Assembly: GCF_015351025.1 (NCBI RefSeq)
Contig: NZ_JADKRV010000001.1
Coordinates: 496,001-560,000 of the forward strand
Reading direction: 5' to 3'
Length of the DNA: 64,000 nucleotides
Origin: Curtobacterium sp. VKM Ac-1376
GTDB taxonomy: Bacteria > Actinomycetota > Actinomycetes > Actinomycetales > Microbacteriaceae
In this document: in pieces, positions 50,653-58,881 of the stretch
How positions within the stretch are numbered: the first letter of the stretch is position 1
How the letters are laid out: every line of letters starts with the position of its first letter
The notes under the pieces: generated by a model
Databases searched by the model: none
What the model saw: only the letters and a program-made list of their open reading frames with translations
What the model was told of the DNA's origin: nothing
Position numbers and translations under genes: made by a program

Positions 50653-51554
50653 CCATCGACCCCGGCTCCATCCCGCCGCACGCCCTGCGCCGCGTGATCG
50701 ACACCGCGCTCGAGGAGGACGCGCCGTGGGGGGACGTCACCAGCGAGGCGCTCATCCCCGCCGCGGCCACCGCAGCCGCCACCCTCGGAGCCCGGGAGCC
50801 CGGCGTGCTGAGCGGCGGTGGGGTCTTCGCCGCCGTGATGCACGCCGTCGACCCATCGATCGACGCCGTCCTGCACGTCGCCGACGGCACGCCCTTCGCG
50901 GCCGGGGACGTCATCGCGACCGTCACCGGACCGGCACGGGCGGTCCTCCGGGCCGAACGGGTCGCCCTCAACCTCGTACAGCGCATGTCCGGCATCGCGA
51001 CGACCACCGCGGCCCACGTCGCCGCGACCGCGGGCACGTCCGCGCGGATCGTCGACACCCGGAAGACGACGCCGGGCCTCCGAGCCCTCGAGCGGTACGC
51101 GGTGCGCTGCGGCGGCGGGCACAACCACCGCACCTCGTTGTCCGACGCCGTGCTCGCCAAGGACAACCACCTGGCGGTGCTCCTGGCCGGCGGGATCGGC
51201 ATCGGGGACGCGGTCGCCGCCGCCCGGCAGCGGCTCGGGCACACCGTCCACGTCGAGGTGGAGGTCGACCGGCTCGACCAGATCGAACCCGTCGTCGCGG
51301 CCGGGGTCGACACGATCATGCTCGACAACTTCACGCCGTCCGAACTCACGGCCGGTGTCGGGATCGTCGCCGGCCGGGCCCTCGTCGAGGCGTCGGGCGG
51401 GGTGTCGCTGGACACCGTCGCGGCGATCGCGGCGGCCGGTGTCGACGTCATCTCGGTCGGAGCGCTGACCCACTCCGCACGGGCCCTCGACCTCGGACTG
51501 GACATCGACGTCGCGGCACCGGTCGAGCACGTCACGGTCCCCGCGGGGGACTGA
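50649..51554 (+). CDS. nadC: Quinolinate phosphoribosyltransferase (carboxylating)
   Basis: A 301-residue enzyme making nicotinate mononucleotide from quinolinate and PRPP. EEDAPWGDVTSEALIP, LNLVQRMSGIATTT, DTRKTTPGLRALERYAVRCGG and the HR, KDNH motifs that bind quinolinate, then VEVEVD and IMLDNF barrel strands and SVGALTHS phosphate loop. ATG within ATGA overlap with nadB. The next gene starts one base after its stop. Confidence 0.97.
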   Translation: MTIDPGSIPPHALRRVIDTALEEDAPWGDVTSEALIPAAATAAATLGAREPGVLSGGGVFAAVMHAVDPSIDAVLHVADGTPFAAGDVIATVTGPARAVLRAERVALNLVQRMSGIATTTAAHVAATAGTSARIVDTRKTTPGLRALERYAVRCGGGHNHRTSLSDAVLAKDNHLAVLLAGGIGIGDAVAAARQRLGHTVHVEVEVDRLDQIEPVVAAGVDTIMLDNFTPSELTAGVGIVAGRALVEASGGVSLDTVAAIAAAGVDVISVGALTHSARALDLGLDIDVAAPVEHVTVPAGD

Positions 51555-51555
51555 C

Positions 51556-52698
51556 GTGTTCTACCTCGACCGGGCCGCCACCACCCCGGTCCGCCGCGAG
51601 GTGCTCGAAGCGATGTGGCCGTACCTGACCGGGGTCTTCGGCAACCCCTCGTCGACCCACGGGGTCGGCGACGAAGCCGCACGCGGGCTCTCCGGCGCAC
51701 GGGCTGCCGCCGCGCAGGTGCTCGGCTGCCGACCCGCCGAGGTCGTCTTCACCACGGGCGGAACCGAGGGGGCGAACACCGCGGTCAAGGGGATCGCCCT
51801 CGCCGAGCCCCGGGGCCGACACGTCGTCACGAGCGCCATCGAGCACGAGGCCGTGCTCGAGAGCTGCGCGTACCTCGCCCGGTTCCACGACTTCGACGTC
51901 ACCGTGCTGCCGGTCGCTCCGGACGGGCGGGTGGACCCGCAGGTGCTGTGCGCCGCGCTCCGGCCGGACACCACCCTCGTGTCGATCGCGCACGCCGACA
52001 ACGAGATCGGCACCGTGCAGGACATCCCGGCGCTCGCCGAGGTGGCCCACGGGGTCGGCGCCCGGTTCCACACCGACGCCGTGCAGTCCGCGCCGTGGCT
52101 GCCGATCGGCCTCGACGTGCTCGGGGTCGACGCGCTGTCGTTGTCCGGGCACAAGCTCGGAGCTCCGAAGGGCACCGGCGTGCTCGCGGTCCGTTCCGGG
52201 GTGCGCCTCGAGCCGCTGCTGCACGGTGGGGGACAGGAGCGCGGTCGACGCTCCGGCACCGAGGACGTCGCCGGGGCAGTGGCGGTCGCCACCGCTCTCA
52301 GGCTCACAGCCCCGTCGTCGATCTCGTCGTCGTCGCACGTCGCGACCGCGGTGCGTGACGCCGTGCTCGACGGGGTGCTCGTCGCCGTACCCGGCGCGTT
52401 CGTCACCGGGTCGCGGGAGCACCGGCTGCCCGGGCACGCGTCGTTCTGCTTCCCGGGGGTGAACGGCGAGACCGTGCTGCTCGAACTCGAGCAGCGCGAC
52501 GTCGTGTCGTCGTCCGGCAGCGCCTGCGCGGCGGGCAGCGCCGAGGCGTCACACGTGCTCACGGCGCTCGGGGTCCCGGACGAGGTCGCCCGGACCGCGC
52601 TCCGCCTGACGTTCGACGGAACACTGGCCGTGGCGGACGTCCCGGTCGTGGTCGGAGCCGTGGCGGAGTCGGTCGCGACGGTTCGCGCCCTCGGCTGA
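51556..52698 (+). CDS. Cysteine desulfurase (NadS-like), dedicated to the NAD operon
   Basis: A 380-residue fold-I PLP enzyme of the NifS/IscS family. FGNPSSTHGVG, VVFTTGGTEGANTA, SIAHADNEIGTVQ, the PLP lysine in SLSGHKLGAPKG, the RSGTEDVAG motif and the persulfide cysteine in SSSGSACAAGS. It starts one base after nadC, so it is translated as part of the nad operon and most likely supplies sulfur for the 4Fe-4S cluster of NadA. Confidence 0.93.
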   Translation: MFYLDRAATTPVRREVLEAMWPYLTGVFGNPSSTHGVGDEAARGLSGARAAAAQVLGCRPAEVVFTTGGTEGANTAVKGIALAEPRGRHVVTSAIEHEAVLESCAYLARFHDFDVTVLPVAPDGRVDPQVLCAALRPDTTLVSIAHADNEIGTVQDIPALAEVAHGVGARFHTDAVQSAPWLPIGLDVLGVDALSLSGHKLGAPKGTGVLAVRSGVRLEPLLHGGGQERGRRSGTEDVAGAVAVATALRLTAPSSISSSSHVATAVRDAVLDGVLVAVPGAFVTGSREHRLPGHASFCFPGVNGETVLLELEQRDVVSSSGSACAAGSAEASHVLTALGVPDEVARTALRLTFDGTLAVADVPVVVGAVAESVATVRALG

Positions 52699-52778
52699 GG
52701 TGTACTAGACGTTCTACTCCATCTCTGGGTACGTGTCCCCCCTTCTGCGGACCGGTGATCTGCGCCAGAGTGTTCCAC

Positions 52779-53045
52779 ATGGCAAACGTGATGGCGACCC
52801 GGACGCGACGGGACGACCGCTTCCGCGCGGTGCAGCTCCTGCCCGCCCCGGCGACCCTCGTCGCGCTCGCCCTGGCAGCGCAGCACGACCTCGGCACGGC
52901 CCCGCTCGGGCTCATCGCCGTGGTCGGCGCGCTCGCGACCACCGGGAGTGCCCTGCTCCCGATGGTCCGCCCTGCCGCAACACCTCGGTCGATGCCCACA
53001 CCGACCGAGACGGACCGGTACCGAGAGGACACCGAACACCCTTGA
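52779..53045 (+). CDS. Small membrane protein, hypothetical
   Basis: An 88-residue ORF. One long hydrophobic stretch, about residues 20-60 (LLPAPATLVALALAAQHDLG.., APLGLIAVVGALATTG), could form two short membrane helices; the C terminus is Pro/Thr-rich and charged. No family is recognised and no strong ribosome site is seen, but a clean terminator begins seven bases after the stop, which supports a transcribed unit. Confidence 0.45.
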   Translation: MANVMATRTRRDDRFRAVQLLPAPATLVALALAAQHDLGTAPLGLIAVVGALATTGSALLPMVRPAATPRSMPTPTETDRYREDTEHP

Positions 53046-53051
53046 GGTCCA

Positions 53052-53087
53052 CCACCGCGCGGCTTGCCGACCCGAGCCGCGCGGTGG
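53052..53087 (+). terminator. Hairpin terminator
   Basis: Perfect 13-base arms CCACCGCGCGGCT/AGCCGCGCGGTGG with a ten-base loop, seven bases after the small membrane protein stop and the first clear terminator downstream of the nad operon. Confidence 0.8.
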
Positions 53088-53264
53088 ACCCAGACCGGAT
53101 GCCGATTCCCTGATCGACGTCCGGCGCGGGGCGCGACGTTCCCCCTGTCGTCGTGTCCCGCCGCACACCGCGATCCCGCCGTGGGTCTCGACGTCCGCAC
53201 CCCTGAGCGGCGTCGGTTCCCCTGCAGCCCACGGCGGGTTCCGGTTCCCCGGTAGCGTCGCGGC

Positions 53265-53555
53265 ATGCCCTCGTACCGCGTGACCCTGGCAGTGGGGGCG
53301 CTCGCTCCCGGCACGGCACCCGACGCCGTCCTGCCCACTGCCGCCCGTCTGGTGCGAGAGCACGCGGTGGTGGAGGCCGAGGACGTCCGGTTGCTCCGCG
53401 GTGTGCCCTGCGCCGTCGTTCGGTTCGAGGCCGAGGACGACCGCGCCGCCGCGGCTGTCCGGGACGCCACAGTCGACGGCCTGCGGGACCTGGTCGAGAT
53501 CCGCTCCGACGTCGTCACCCGCCGCGAGGGTGGCCGCTGGTTGCCCGTGGCCTGA
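53265..53555 (+). CDS. Hypothetical small protein
   Basis: A 96-residue protein with alternating strands and helices (YRVTLAVGAL, AARLVREHAVVEAEDVRLL, CAVVRFEAEDDRAAAAVRDA, LVEIRSDVVTRREGG), consistent with a small alpha/beta ferredoxin-like fold. I do not recognise it. No ribosome site is strong. It ends three bases before the convergent endonuclease-V-like gene. Confidence 0.65.
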   Translation: MPSYRVTLAVGALAPGTAPDAVLPTAARLVREHAVVEAEDVRLLRGVPCAVVRFEAEDDRAAAAVRDATVDGLRDLVEIRSDVVTRREGGRWLPVA

Positions 53556-53558
53556 CGT

Positions 53559-54026
53559 TCAGGCCGAGTGCGTCGCCGGTTCGGGGGTCCCCGGCCAGAC
53601 GTAGTCCAGGTCGTCCGGCACGTCGGGGAACAGCTCCCGGTAGTGCTCCGGCGCCTTCTGCACGAGCTTCGACCGGTGCGATCGGTGCAGGGCCTCGTCG
53701 TCGTTCCACGGTGGGATCGGCACGTCGCCGCGCTCGTACGCCGCCAGGTCCTCCGGCACACGGCCCAGGTCGAGCAGGGTCTTCTCGAGACACGTGTCGG
53801 CGTACCCGCGCTCCGCCCAGACCCGGCACGTGGCCTCCTGGTAGGCCATCAGCGCCGGGCGGTAGCCGCGCCACATCGCCGTGACCGGGTGGTGCTGCCA
53901 GCCGTAGTCGGGGAGCGTCAGTGCGCGCATCACCTGCAGGGTCTCGACCCGCTGCTTGCCGAGCCGCCGGTCGTCGAGGACCTCGGCGGACGCCCGGAAG
54001 TCGGCGAACGGCAGGAACGTCTGCAT
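53559..54026 (-). CDS. MSMEG_6728/pyrimidine-dimer glycosylase-like family protein
   Basis: A 155-residue protein with MQTFLPFADFRASAEVLDDRRLGKQRVETLQVMRAL, split as MQTFLPFADF, LDDRRLGKQRVE and TLQVMRALT, then GWQHHPVTAMWRGY and MAYQEATCRVWAERGY. This matches the actinobacterial relatives of T4 endonuclease V (pyrimidine dimer DNA glycosylase family). It may act in DNA repair, but catalysis by the N terminus is not assured because residue 2 is Gln, with Thr third. Confidence 0.82.
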   Translation of the reverse strand: MQTFLPFADFRASAEVLDDRRLGKQRVETLQVMRALTLPDYGWQHHPVTAMWRGYRPALMAYQEATCRVWAERGYADTCLEKTLLDLGRVPEDLAAYERGDVPIPPWNDDEALHRSHRSKLVQKAPEHYRELFPDVPDDLDYVWPGTPEPATHSA

Positions 54027-54114
54027 GACGCGGACCGTACGCCGGTCGCCTGGCCTCCGACACATGCCGTCACGAACGTGCCACGCCACCGGGGACCGTG
54101 TGAGCATCGACCGC

Positions 54115-54711
54115 ATGAGCGGAGAACTGGTCGTCGGCGTCAGCGGCAGCCCATCGGACCCCTCGCGGACCTCCACCCTGGTCGCGGCCACCGTGGCGCG
54201 CCTCGCCGAGGAGATCGACGGTGCCCGCACCGAGACGATCGAGATCGGACCGCTGCTCGCCGACCTCGGGGCCGCGTCGAGTCGCGAGGCGATGTCCGAG
54301 CGGACCCGTCGAGCGCTCGAGACGGTCGAGGCCGCCGACGTGCTGGTGGTCGGCAGTCCGGCCTTCCGCGCCGCCTACTCGGGCGCGTTCAAGCTGTTCT
54401 TCGACTGGGTCGGGCAGTACGACCTCGTCGACACCCCGGTGCTCCTGACCGCGACCGGCGGCAGCGACCGGCACGCGCTGCTCGTCGAGCACCAGATGCG
54501 TCCGTTGTTCGGCTTCTTCCAGTCGACGACCCTGCCGCTCGGGGTGTTCGGCAACGAGCGGGACTTCACCAAGCGCGAGGGCGGCTACGACATCGCCAGC
54601 ATCGACCTCGAGCTCCGGATCGACCAGGCCGTGCGTCGGGCCGTCCCGCTCATCCGCGGTGGCTTCGCGTCCGCCGGCGTCGCCGACGTGCGGCGGCCCG
54701 CCGACTTCTGA
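54115..54711 (+). CDS. NADPH-dependent FMN reductase
   Basis: A 198-residue flavodoxin-fold reductase. VVGVSGSPSDPSRTSTLV is the phosphate-binding loop; VLVVGSPAFRAAYSGAFKLFFDWV the central FMN-binding strand-loop; PVLLTATGGSDRHAL the third loop, all as in MsuE/SsuE-type enzymes. These supply FMNH2 to luciferase-like monooxygenases such as the one at 27051. Followed by a bidirectional terminator. Confidence 0.9.
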   Translation: MSGELVVGVSGSPSDPSRTSTLVAATVARLAEEIDGARTETIEIGPLLADLGAASSREAMSERTRRALETVEAADVLVVGSPAFRAAYSGAFKLFFDWVGQYDLVDTPVLLTATGGSDRHALLVEHQMRPLFGFFQSTTLPLGVFGNERDFTKREGGYDIASIDLELRIDQAVRRAVPLIRGGFASAGVADVRRPADF

Positions 54712-54863
54712 CCCGCGCGGTCGCGCCTGGCCCTTCCGGTCGTACCGGGTGTTTCCGGGCGTCCCTGGTCCGAACTTCTCATCGGGTACGCCCGGAACCA
54801 CCTTGCATCGCGCGTGCGATGGGAAGGAACGGGCGCGACCCAGCGCGACCAGCAGGCGGACGG

Positions 54864-54893
54864 GAGGCCCGTGGCGACGCCGCCACGGGCCTC
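54864..54893. terminator. Hairpin terminator, GGAGGCCCGTGGCG type
   Basis: Perfect 13-base arms GAGGCCCGTGGCG/CGCCACGGGCCTC with a four-base loop, between the convergent FMN reductase and aroQ genes. Its stem closely resembles the terminator at 2664-2705. Confidence 0.85.
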
Positions 54894-54968
54894 TCCCCAC
54901 CGGCACGGCCAGTCGGCCGCTGGCGCGTCCGCCTGGTACCGGCGGCGTGGGCCCAGTCTTGCTGTGGC

Positions 54969-55412
54969 TCAGCCGAGCAGGGACGCGACGTGCGCGACCG
55001 CCAGGCGGTAACCGTCCGCGCCCGCTCCGGCGATGACCGCCGTCGCGGCGGTGGCGACGTGGTCGACGTGGCGGAAGGGTTCGCGCTTCCACGTGTTCGA
55101 CAGGTGCACCTCGACGACGGGGACGAACAGTGCCTCGACGGCGTCGTGCAGCGCGACCGAGGTGTGCGCGTACGCGGCGGGGTTGATGACGACCGCGGCG
55201 AAGTCGTCGAGCGCCTCGTGCAGCCACTCGACCAGGTCGCCCTCGCGGTTCGTCTGGCGGAAGTCCGCCTCGAGTCCGTGCACGGCTGCCTCGGTGTGCA
55301 CGATCGCCTCGATCTCGGCGAGCGTCACCGAGCCGTACTGCTCCGGGTCGCGGCGCCCCAGGATGTCGAGGTTCGGGCCGTTGAGGACGAGGATGCGCGG
55401 CGCGTCGGTCAT
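54969..55412 (-). CDS. aroQ: Type II 3-dehydroquinate dehydratase
   Basis: A 147-residue shikimate-pathway enzyme (dodecameric family). LVLNGPNLDILGRRDPEQYG carries the flexible loop with catalytic Arg and Tyr; INPAAYAHTSVALHDAV the substrate site; VPVVEVHLSNTWKREPFRH the catalytic His. Converts 3-dehydroquinate to 3-dehydroshikimate. Monocistronic. Confidence 0.97.
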   Translation of the reverse strand: MTDAPRILVLNGPNLDILGRRDPEQYGSVTLAEIEAIVHTEAAVHGLEADFRQTNREGDLVEWLHEALDDFAAVVINPAAYAHTSVALHDAVEALFVPVVEVHLSNTWKREPFRHVDHVATAATAVIAGAGADGYRLAVAHVASLLG

Positions 55413-55472
55413 GGGCCGAGCGTAGCGAACGCGGGGAGCACGGCGTGGTCCGGACGATGCATGCGCCGGCTA

Positions 55473-55486
55473 TGTGAACGGTCACA
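55473..55486 (+). promoter_or_regulatory. CRP/GlxR-like palindrome TGTGAACGGTCACA
   Basis: TGTGA-ACGG-TCACA lies 70 bases before the symporter start. Half-sites match CRP/GlxR, but the spacer is four instead of six bases, so the binder is uncertain. A possible -10 follows within GGTGTAACGT. Confidence 0.4.
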
Positions 55487-55555
55487 AATCGGTGTAACGT
55501 CTCCGTCCGGGTCGGCGCAGTTGTCGACCGCAACACACTGACGTGGAGATGTTGA

Positions 55556-57226
55556 ATGGTTCTCGCTGCAGCGAACACAGGGATACGGCTCGACCTGGGA
55601 TGGGTCGACTACCTGATGATCATCGTGTACTTCGCGGTCGTCATCGGGATCGGGTTCACCGCCCGCAAACAGGTCCGTACGAGCATGGACTTCTTCCTGT
55701 CCGGTCGGTCGATGCCGGCCTGGATCACGGGTCTGGCGTTCGTGTCGGCGAACCTCGGCGCGACCGAGATCCTCGGCATGGCCGCCAACGGCGCCCAGAT
55801 CGGCATGGCGACCCTGCACTACTACCTCGTCGGCGCCGTGCCCGCGATGGTGTTCCTCGGGCTCGTGATGATGCCCTTCTACTACGGCTCGAAGGTCCGC
55901 TCCGTGCCGGAGTTCATGCTGCGCCGTTTCGGCAAGGCGCCGCACCTGGTGAACGCGATCGCGTTCGCGGTGTCGAACGTGCTCATCGCCGGCATCAACC
56001 TCTACGCGATGGCCATCGTCATCGAGGCCATGCTCGGCTGGCCGGAGTGGCTGGCGATCATCGTCTCCGCCGGCTTCGTGCTCGTCTACATCACGCTCGG
56101 CGGCCTCTCCAGCGCCATCTACAACGAGGTCATGCAGTTCTTCGTGATCATCGCCGGGCTCATCCCGCTGACGATCGTCGGTCTGCACCGTGTCGGCGGC
56201 TGGGACGGCCTGTCGAAGGCCATCACCGAGACCCAGGGTGTGCAGCACCTGCAGGCGTGGGCCGGCACCGGCTTCGGTGACGTGACGAACCCGATCGGTG
56301 CCAACTGGCTCGCCATCGTGCTCGGCCTGGGCTTCGTGCTCGGCTTCGGGTACTGGACCACGAACTTCACCGAGGTGCAGCGCGCGTTCTCGGCGAAGAA
56401 CATGTCCGCGGCCCGCCGCACCCCGCTCATCGCCGCGATCCCGAAGCTCTTCATCCCCGCCATCGTCGTGATCCCCGGTCTCATCGCCGCGGCCGTCGTC
56501 GGCAACCAGTTCGCCGACGGGACGCTCACGTACAACGACGCGATCCCGAAGCTCATCCAGATGTACCTGCCGACCGGTGTGCTCGGCATCGCGGTGACCG
56601 GTCTGCTCGCCTCCTTCATGGCGGGTATGGCGGCGAACGTGTCCTCGTTCAACACCGTCTTCACGTACGACATCTGGCAGCGCTACATCCGGCCGAACAT
56701 GCCGGACATGCACTACCTGAAGACCGGCCGCTGGGTGACCGTCGTCGGTGTCGTGATCGGCATCGCCACCGCGTTCATCGCCGCGCAGGCGTCCAACATC
56801 ATGACGTACATGCAGACGCTGTTCTCGTTCTTCAACGCGCCGCTGTTCGCCGTGTTCATCCTCGGTCTGCTGTGGAAGCGCATGACGACGCAGGGCGCGC
56901 TCTGGGGCTACGTCCTGGGCATCGTCACGCCGACGATCACCTGGATCGCGTACTTGGTCAACCCGGACCTGTTCGCGACGGCGACCGCCGAGACCCTGTA
57001 CGGCGCGATCATCTCGTTCGTCACCGTGCTGGTCGTCGGGTTCGTCGTCTCGATGCTGACGAAGCCGAAGGACGAGAAGGAGCTCGGCGGGCTGGTCTAC
57101 GGCGTCGGCAAGATCGACCTGCACGGCGATTCCGTCGCGACCGACACCGCCTGGTACCGCTCGCCCGCGCTGCTCGGCACCGTCGCGCTCGTGCTGTGCG
57201 TCGTCCTGTACCTCCCGTTCCTCTGA
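55556..57226 (+). CDS. Sodium:solute symporter family transporter
   Basis: A 556-residue SSS-family permease with about 14 membrane segments. DYLMIIVYFAVVIGIGFTAR, SMDFFLSGRSMPAWITGLAFVSANLGATEILGM (in parts), QFFVIIAGLIPLTIVG and GYWTTNFTEVQRAFSAKN match the solute:Na+ symporter pattern, close to the sugar/inositol branch. GGAG precedes the ATG. It is co-transcribed with a small two-helix membrane protein 22 bases downstream. Substrate could be a sugar, polyol or carboxylate. Confidence 0.92.
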   Translation: MVLAAANTGIRLDLGWVDYLMIIVYFAVVIGIGFTARKQVRTSMDFFLSGRSMPAWITGLAFVSANLGATEILGMAANGAQIGMATLHYYLVGAVPAMVFLGLVMMPFYYGSKVRSVPEFMLRRFGKAPHLVNAIAFAVSNVLIAGINLYAMAIVIEAMLGWPEWLAIIVSAGFVLVYITLGGLSSAIYNEVMQFFVIIAGLIPLTIVGLHRVGGWDGLSKAITETQGVQHLQAWAGTGFGDVTNPIGANWLAIVLGLGFVLGFGYWTTNFTEVQRAFSAKNMSAARRTPLIAAIPKLFIPAIVVIPGLIAAAVVGNQFADGTLTYNDAIPKLIQMYLPTGVLGIAVTGLLASFMAGMAANVSSFNTVFTYDIWQRYIRPNMPDMHYLKTGRWVTVVGVVIGIATAFIAAQASNIMTYMQTLFSFFNAPLFAVFILGLLWKRMTTQGALWGYVLGIVTPTITWIAYLVNPDLFATATAETLYGAIISFVTVLVVGFVVSMLTKPKDEKELGGLVYGVGKIDLHGDSVATDTAWYRSPALLGTVALVLCVVLYLPFL

Positions 57227-57248
57227 TCCGCGAAGGAGATCACCACTC

Positions 57249-57584
57249 ATGAGTGACACCACCACCCCCGGCGCGATGACCGAGGAGCAGAAGGCCGCCC
57301 TGGTCCGCTCCACCCGCCGCCTCGACCTCCGCCGCATCCTCGGTGGCCTGTTCGTGCTCTACGGCGTGATCACGACCATCGTCGGGATCGTGCACTGGGA
57401 CACCGACCCCGAGAAGACCGGCGGCATCCACATCAACCTGTGGGTCGGCATCTCGCTGCTCGTCGGCGGGCTGCTGTTCTTCCTCTGGGACCGCCTGAAC
57501 CCGGTGCCCGCCGAGGACATCATCGGCCAGGCCGAGGCCGAGGCGCACCAGCGGGCCGCGGGCGAGGGGCGCGAGCTGGCCTGA
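57249..57584 (+). CDS. Small two-helix membrane protein, symporter partner
   Basis: A 111-residue protein with a strong GAAGGAG ribosome site, directly after the symporter. Hydrophobic segments at about 30-50 (ILGGLFVLYGVITTIVGIVHW) and 62-82 (INLWVGISLLVGGLLFFLWD) joined by a DTDPEKTGGIH loop; the N and C termini are charged and cytoplasmic. Small partners of SSS transporters are common, but this family's role is not known to me. A perfect terminator follows. Confidence 0.85.
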   Translation: MSDTTTPGAMTEEQKAALVRSTRRLDLRRILGGLFVLYGVITTIVGIVHWDTDPEKTGGIHINLWVGISLLVGGLLFFLWDRLNPVPAEDIIGQAEAEAHQRAAGEGRELA

Positions 57585-57613
57585 GCCGGTTCGGCCCGTC
57601 CTGCATGACCCAG

Positions 57614-57653
57614 AACGACGAAGTCGCTGTCGCACGACAGCGACTTCGTCGTT
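57614..57653 (+). terminator. Perfect 19-base-arm hairpin terminator
   Basis: AACGACGAAGTCGCTGTCG and its exact complement separated by CA, followed by TT, 29 bases after the small membrane protein gene. It is one of the longest perfect stems in the window. Confidence 0.9.
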
Positions 57654-57762
57654 TCCGGCCTCGGAACCGGCGCCTTGACCCGTGTACCGGTTGGTTCCCC
57701 CACGAAACGGTTGCGCTGCGCTCGCACCAGGGCCAGGTTGAGCGTGACGAAAGGAACCACCC

Positions 57763-58179
57763 GTGGACACCATGGTCTTCATCAACCTGCCCGTCGCCGA
57801 CCTCGACCGCTCGAAGGCCTTCTACGAGGCACTCGGCTACTCCATCAACCCGGCTTTCAGCGACGACACCGCCGCGTGCGTGGTGGTGAGCGACACCGTC
57901 TACCTGATGGTCCTCACGAAGCCGAAGTTCGCCGAGTTCACCGACAAGACGATCGCCGACGAGGGGACGATCGAGGTCATCAACTCGCTCAGCGCCCCGT
58001 CGAAGGACGAGGTCCACCGCATCGTCGACGCTGCCGTCGCCGCCGGTGGTACCGAGGACCGCCCCGAGATGGACCTCGGCTTCATGTACCAGCGCAGCTT
58101 CACGGACCCCGACGGCCACCGCTGGGAGTACGTGTGGATGGACGAGCAGGCGATGGAGGACGGGCCGCCCGCCGAGTGA
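57763..58179 (+). CDS. VOC family protein (glyoxalase-like)
   Basis: A 138-residue vicinal-oxygen-chelate protein: MVFINLPVADLDRSKAFYEALGY, VYLMVLTKPKF, and a C-terminal FTDPDGHRWEYVWMDE. It matches the lactoylglutathione-lyase-like group often called extradiol dioxygenase-like, whose substrates are unknown. GTG start with AAAGGAA upstream. Confidence 0.92.
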   Translation: MDTMVFINLPVADLDRSKAFYEALGYSINPAFSDDTAACVVVSDTVYLMVLTKPKFAEFTDKTIADEGTIEVINSLSAPSKDEVHRIVDAAVAAGGTEDRPEMDLGFMYQRSFTDPDGHRWEYVWMDEQAMEDGPPAE

Positions 58180-58216
58180 GTCTCGGGCTGTCGGGGGTGC
58201 CCGCCAGGATGGTGCC

Positions 58217-58843
58217 ATGAGCACCGAACCCGCCGGCACCGCGCCCGCTTCCTCACCCGACCTCGTCACCGGTGACGACGGTCTGGCGCGGCCGGTGTGG
58301 GCGTCGTCGGACGAGCTGCTGCGCGACTACTACGACACCGAGTGGGGCATGCCCGTGCGGGACGAGCGCGGCGTGTTCGAACGGCTCTCGCTCGAGGCGT
58401 TCCAGTCCGGGTTGTCCTGGCGCACGATCCTGGCGAAGCGGCCGGCGTTCCGTGGGGCCTTCGCCGACTTCGACCCCGACACCGTGGCGGCCTTCGGCGA
58501 AGACGACGTCGCCCGGTTGATGGCCGACGCGGGGATCGTCCGGAACCGAGCGAAGATCCTGGCCACCATCACCAACGCGAGCGCCACGATCGCCCTGCGT
58601 GCCGACGGCGGACTCGCCGACTTCGTGTGGTCCTTCCGCCCGGACACGACGCCCGAGCCGTCCTCGTACGCCGAGGTGCCCACGGCGTCCGACGAGTCCC
58701 TCGCCCTGTCGAAGGCGTTGCGGAAGCGCGGGTTCGCGTTCGTCGGCCCGACGACGATGTACGCCCTGATGGAGGCGCTCGGCATCGTCGACACCCACCT
58801 GGTCGGCAGCCACCGCCGGGGGACCTCCGGCGTCTGGGGCTGA
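58217..58843 (+). CDS. tag: DNA-3-methyladenine glycosylase I
   Basis: A 208-residue HhH-superfamily glycosylase removing 3-methyladenine. LRDYYDTEWGMPVRDERGVFERLSLE.., QSGLSWRTILAKRPAFRGAF, the VRNRAKILATITNA segment and FAFVGPTTMYALMEALGIVDTHLVG are Tag signatures. The zinc-snap residues of E. coli Tag (two Cys, two His) are mostly absent here: RPVW for RCGW, DYYD for AYHD, and VGSH for VGCC. Confidence 0.93.
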   Translation: MSTEPAGTAPASSPDLVTGDDGLARPVWASSDELLRDYYDTEWGMPVRDERGVFERLSLEAFQSGLSWRTILAKRPAFRGAFADFDPDTVAAFGEDDVARLMADAGIVRNRAKILATITNASATIALRADGGLADFVWSFRPDTTPEPSSYAEVPTASDESLALSKALRKRGFAFVGPTTMYALMEALGIVDTHLVGSHRRGTSGVWG

Positions 58844-58881
58844 CCGGCACGGCCCGCGTGTCCCGGGGCTAGGGTCGCGGC

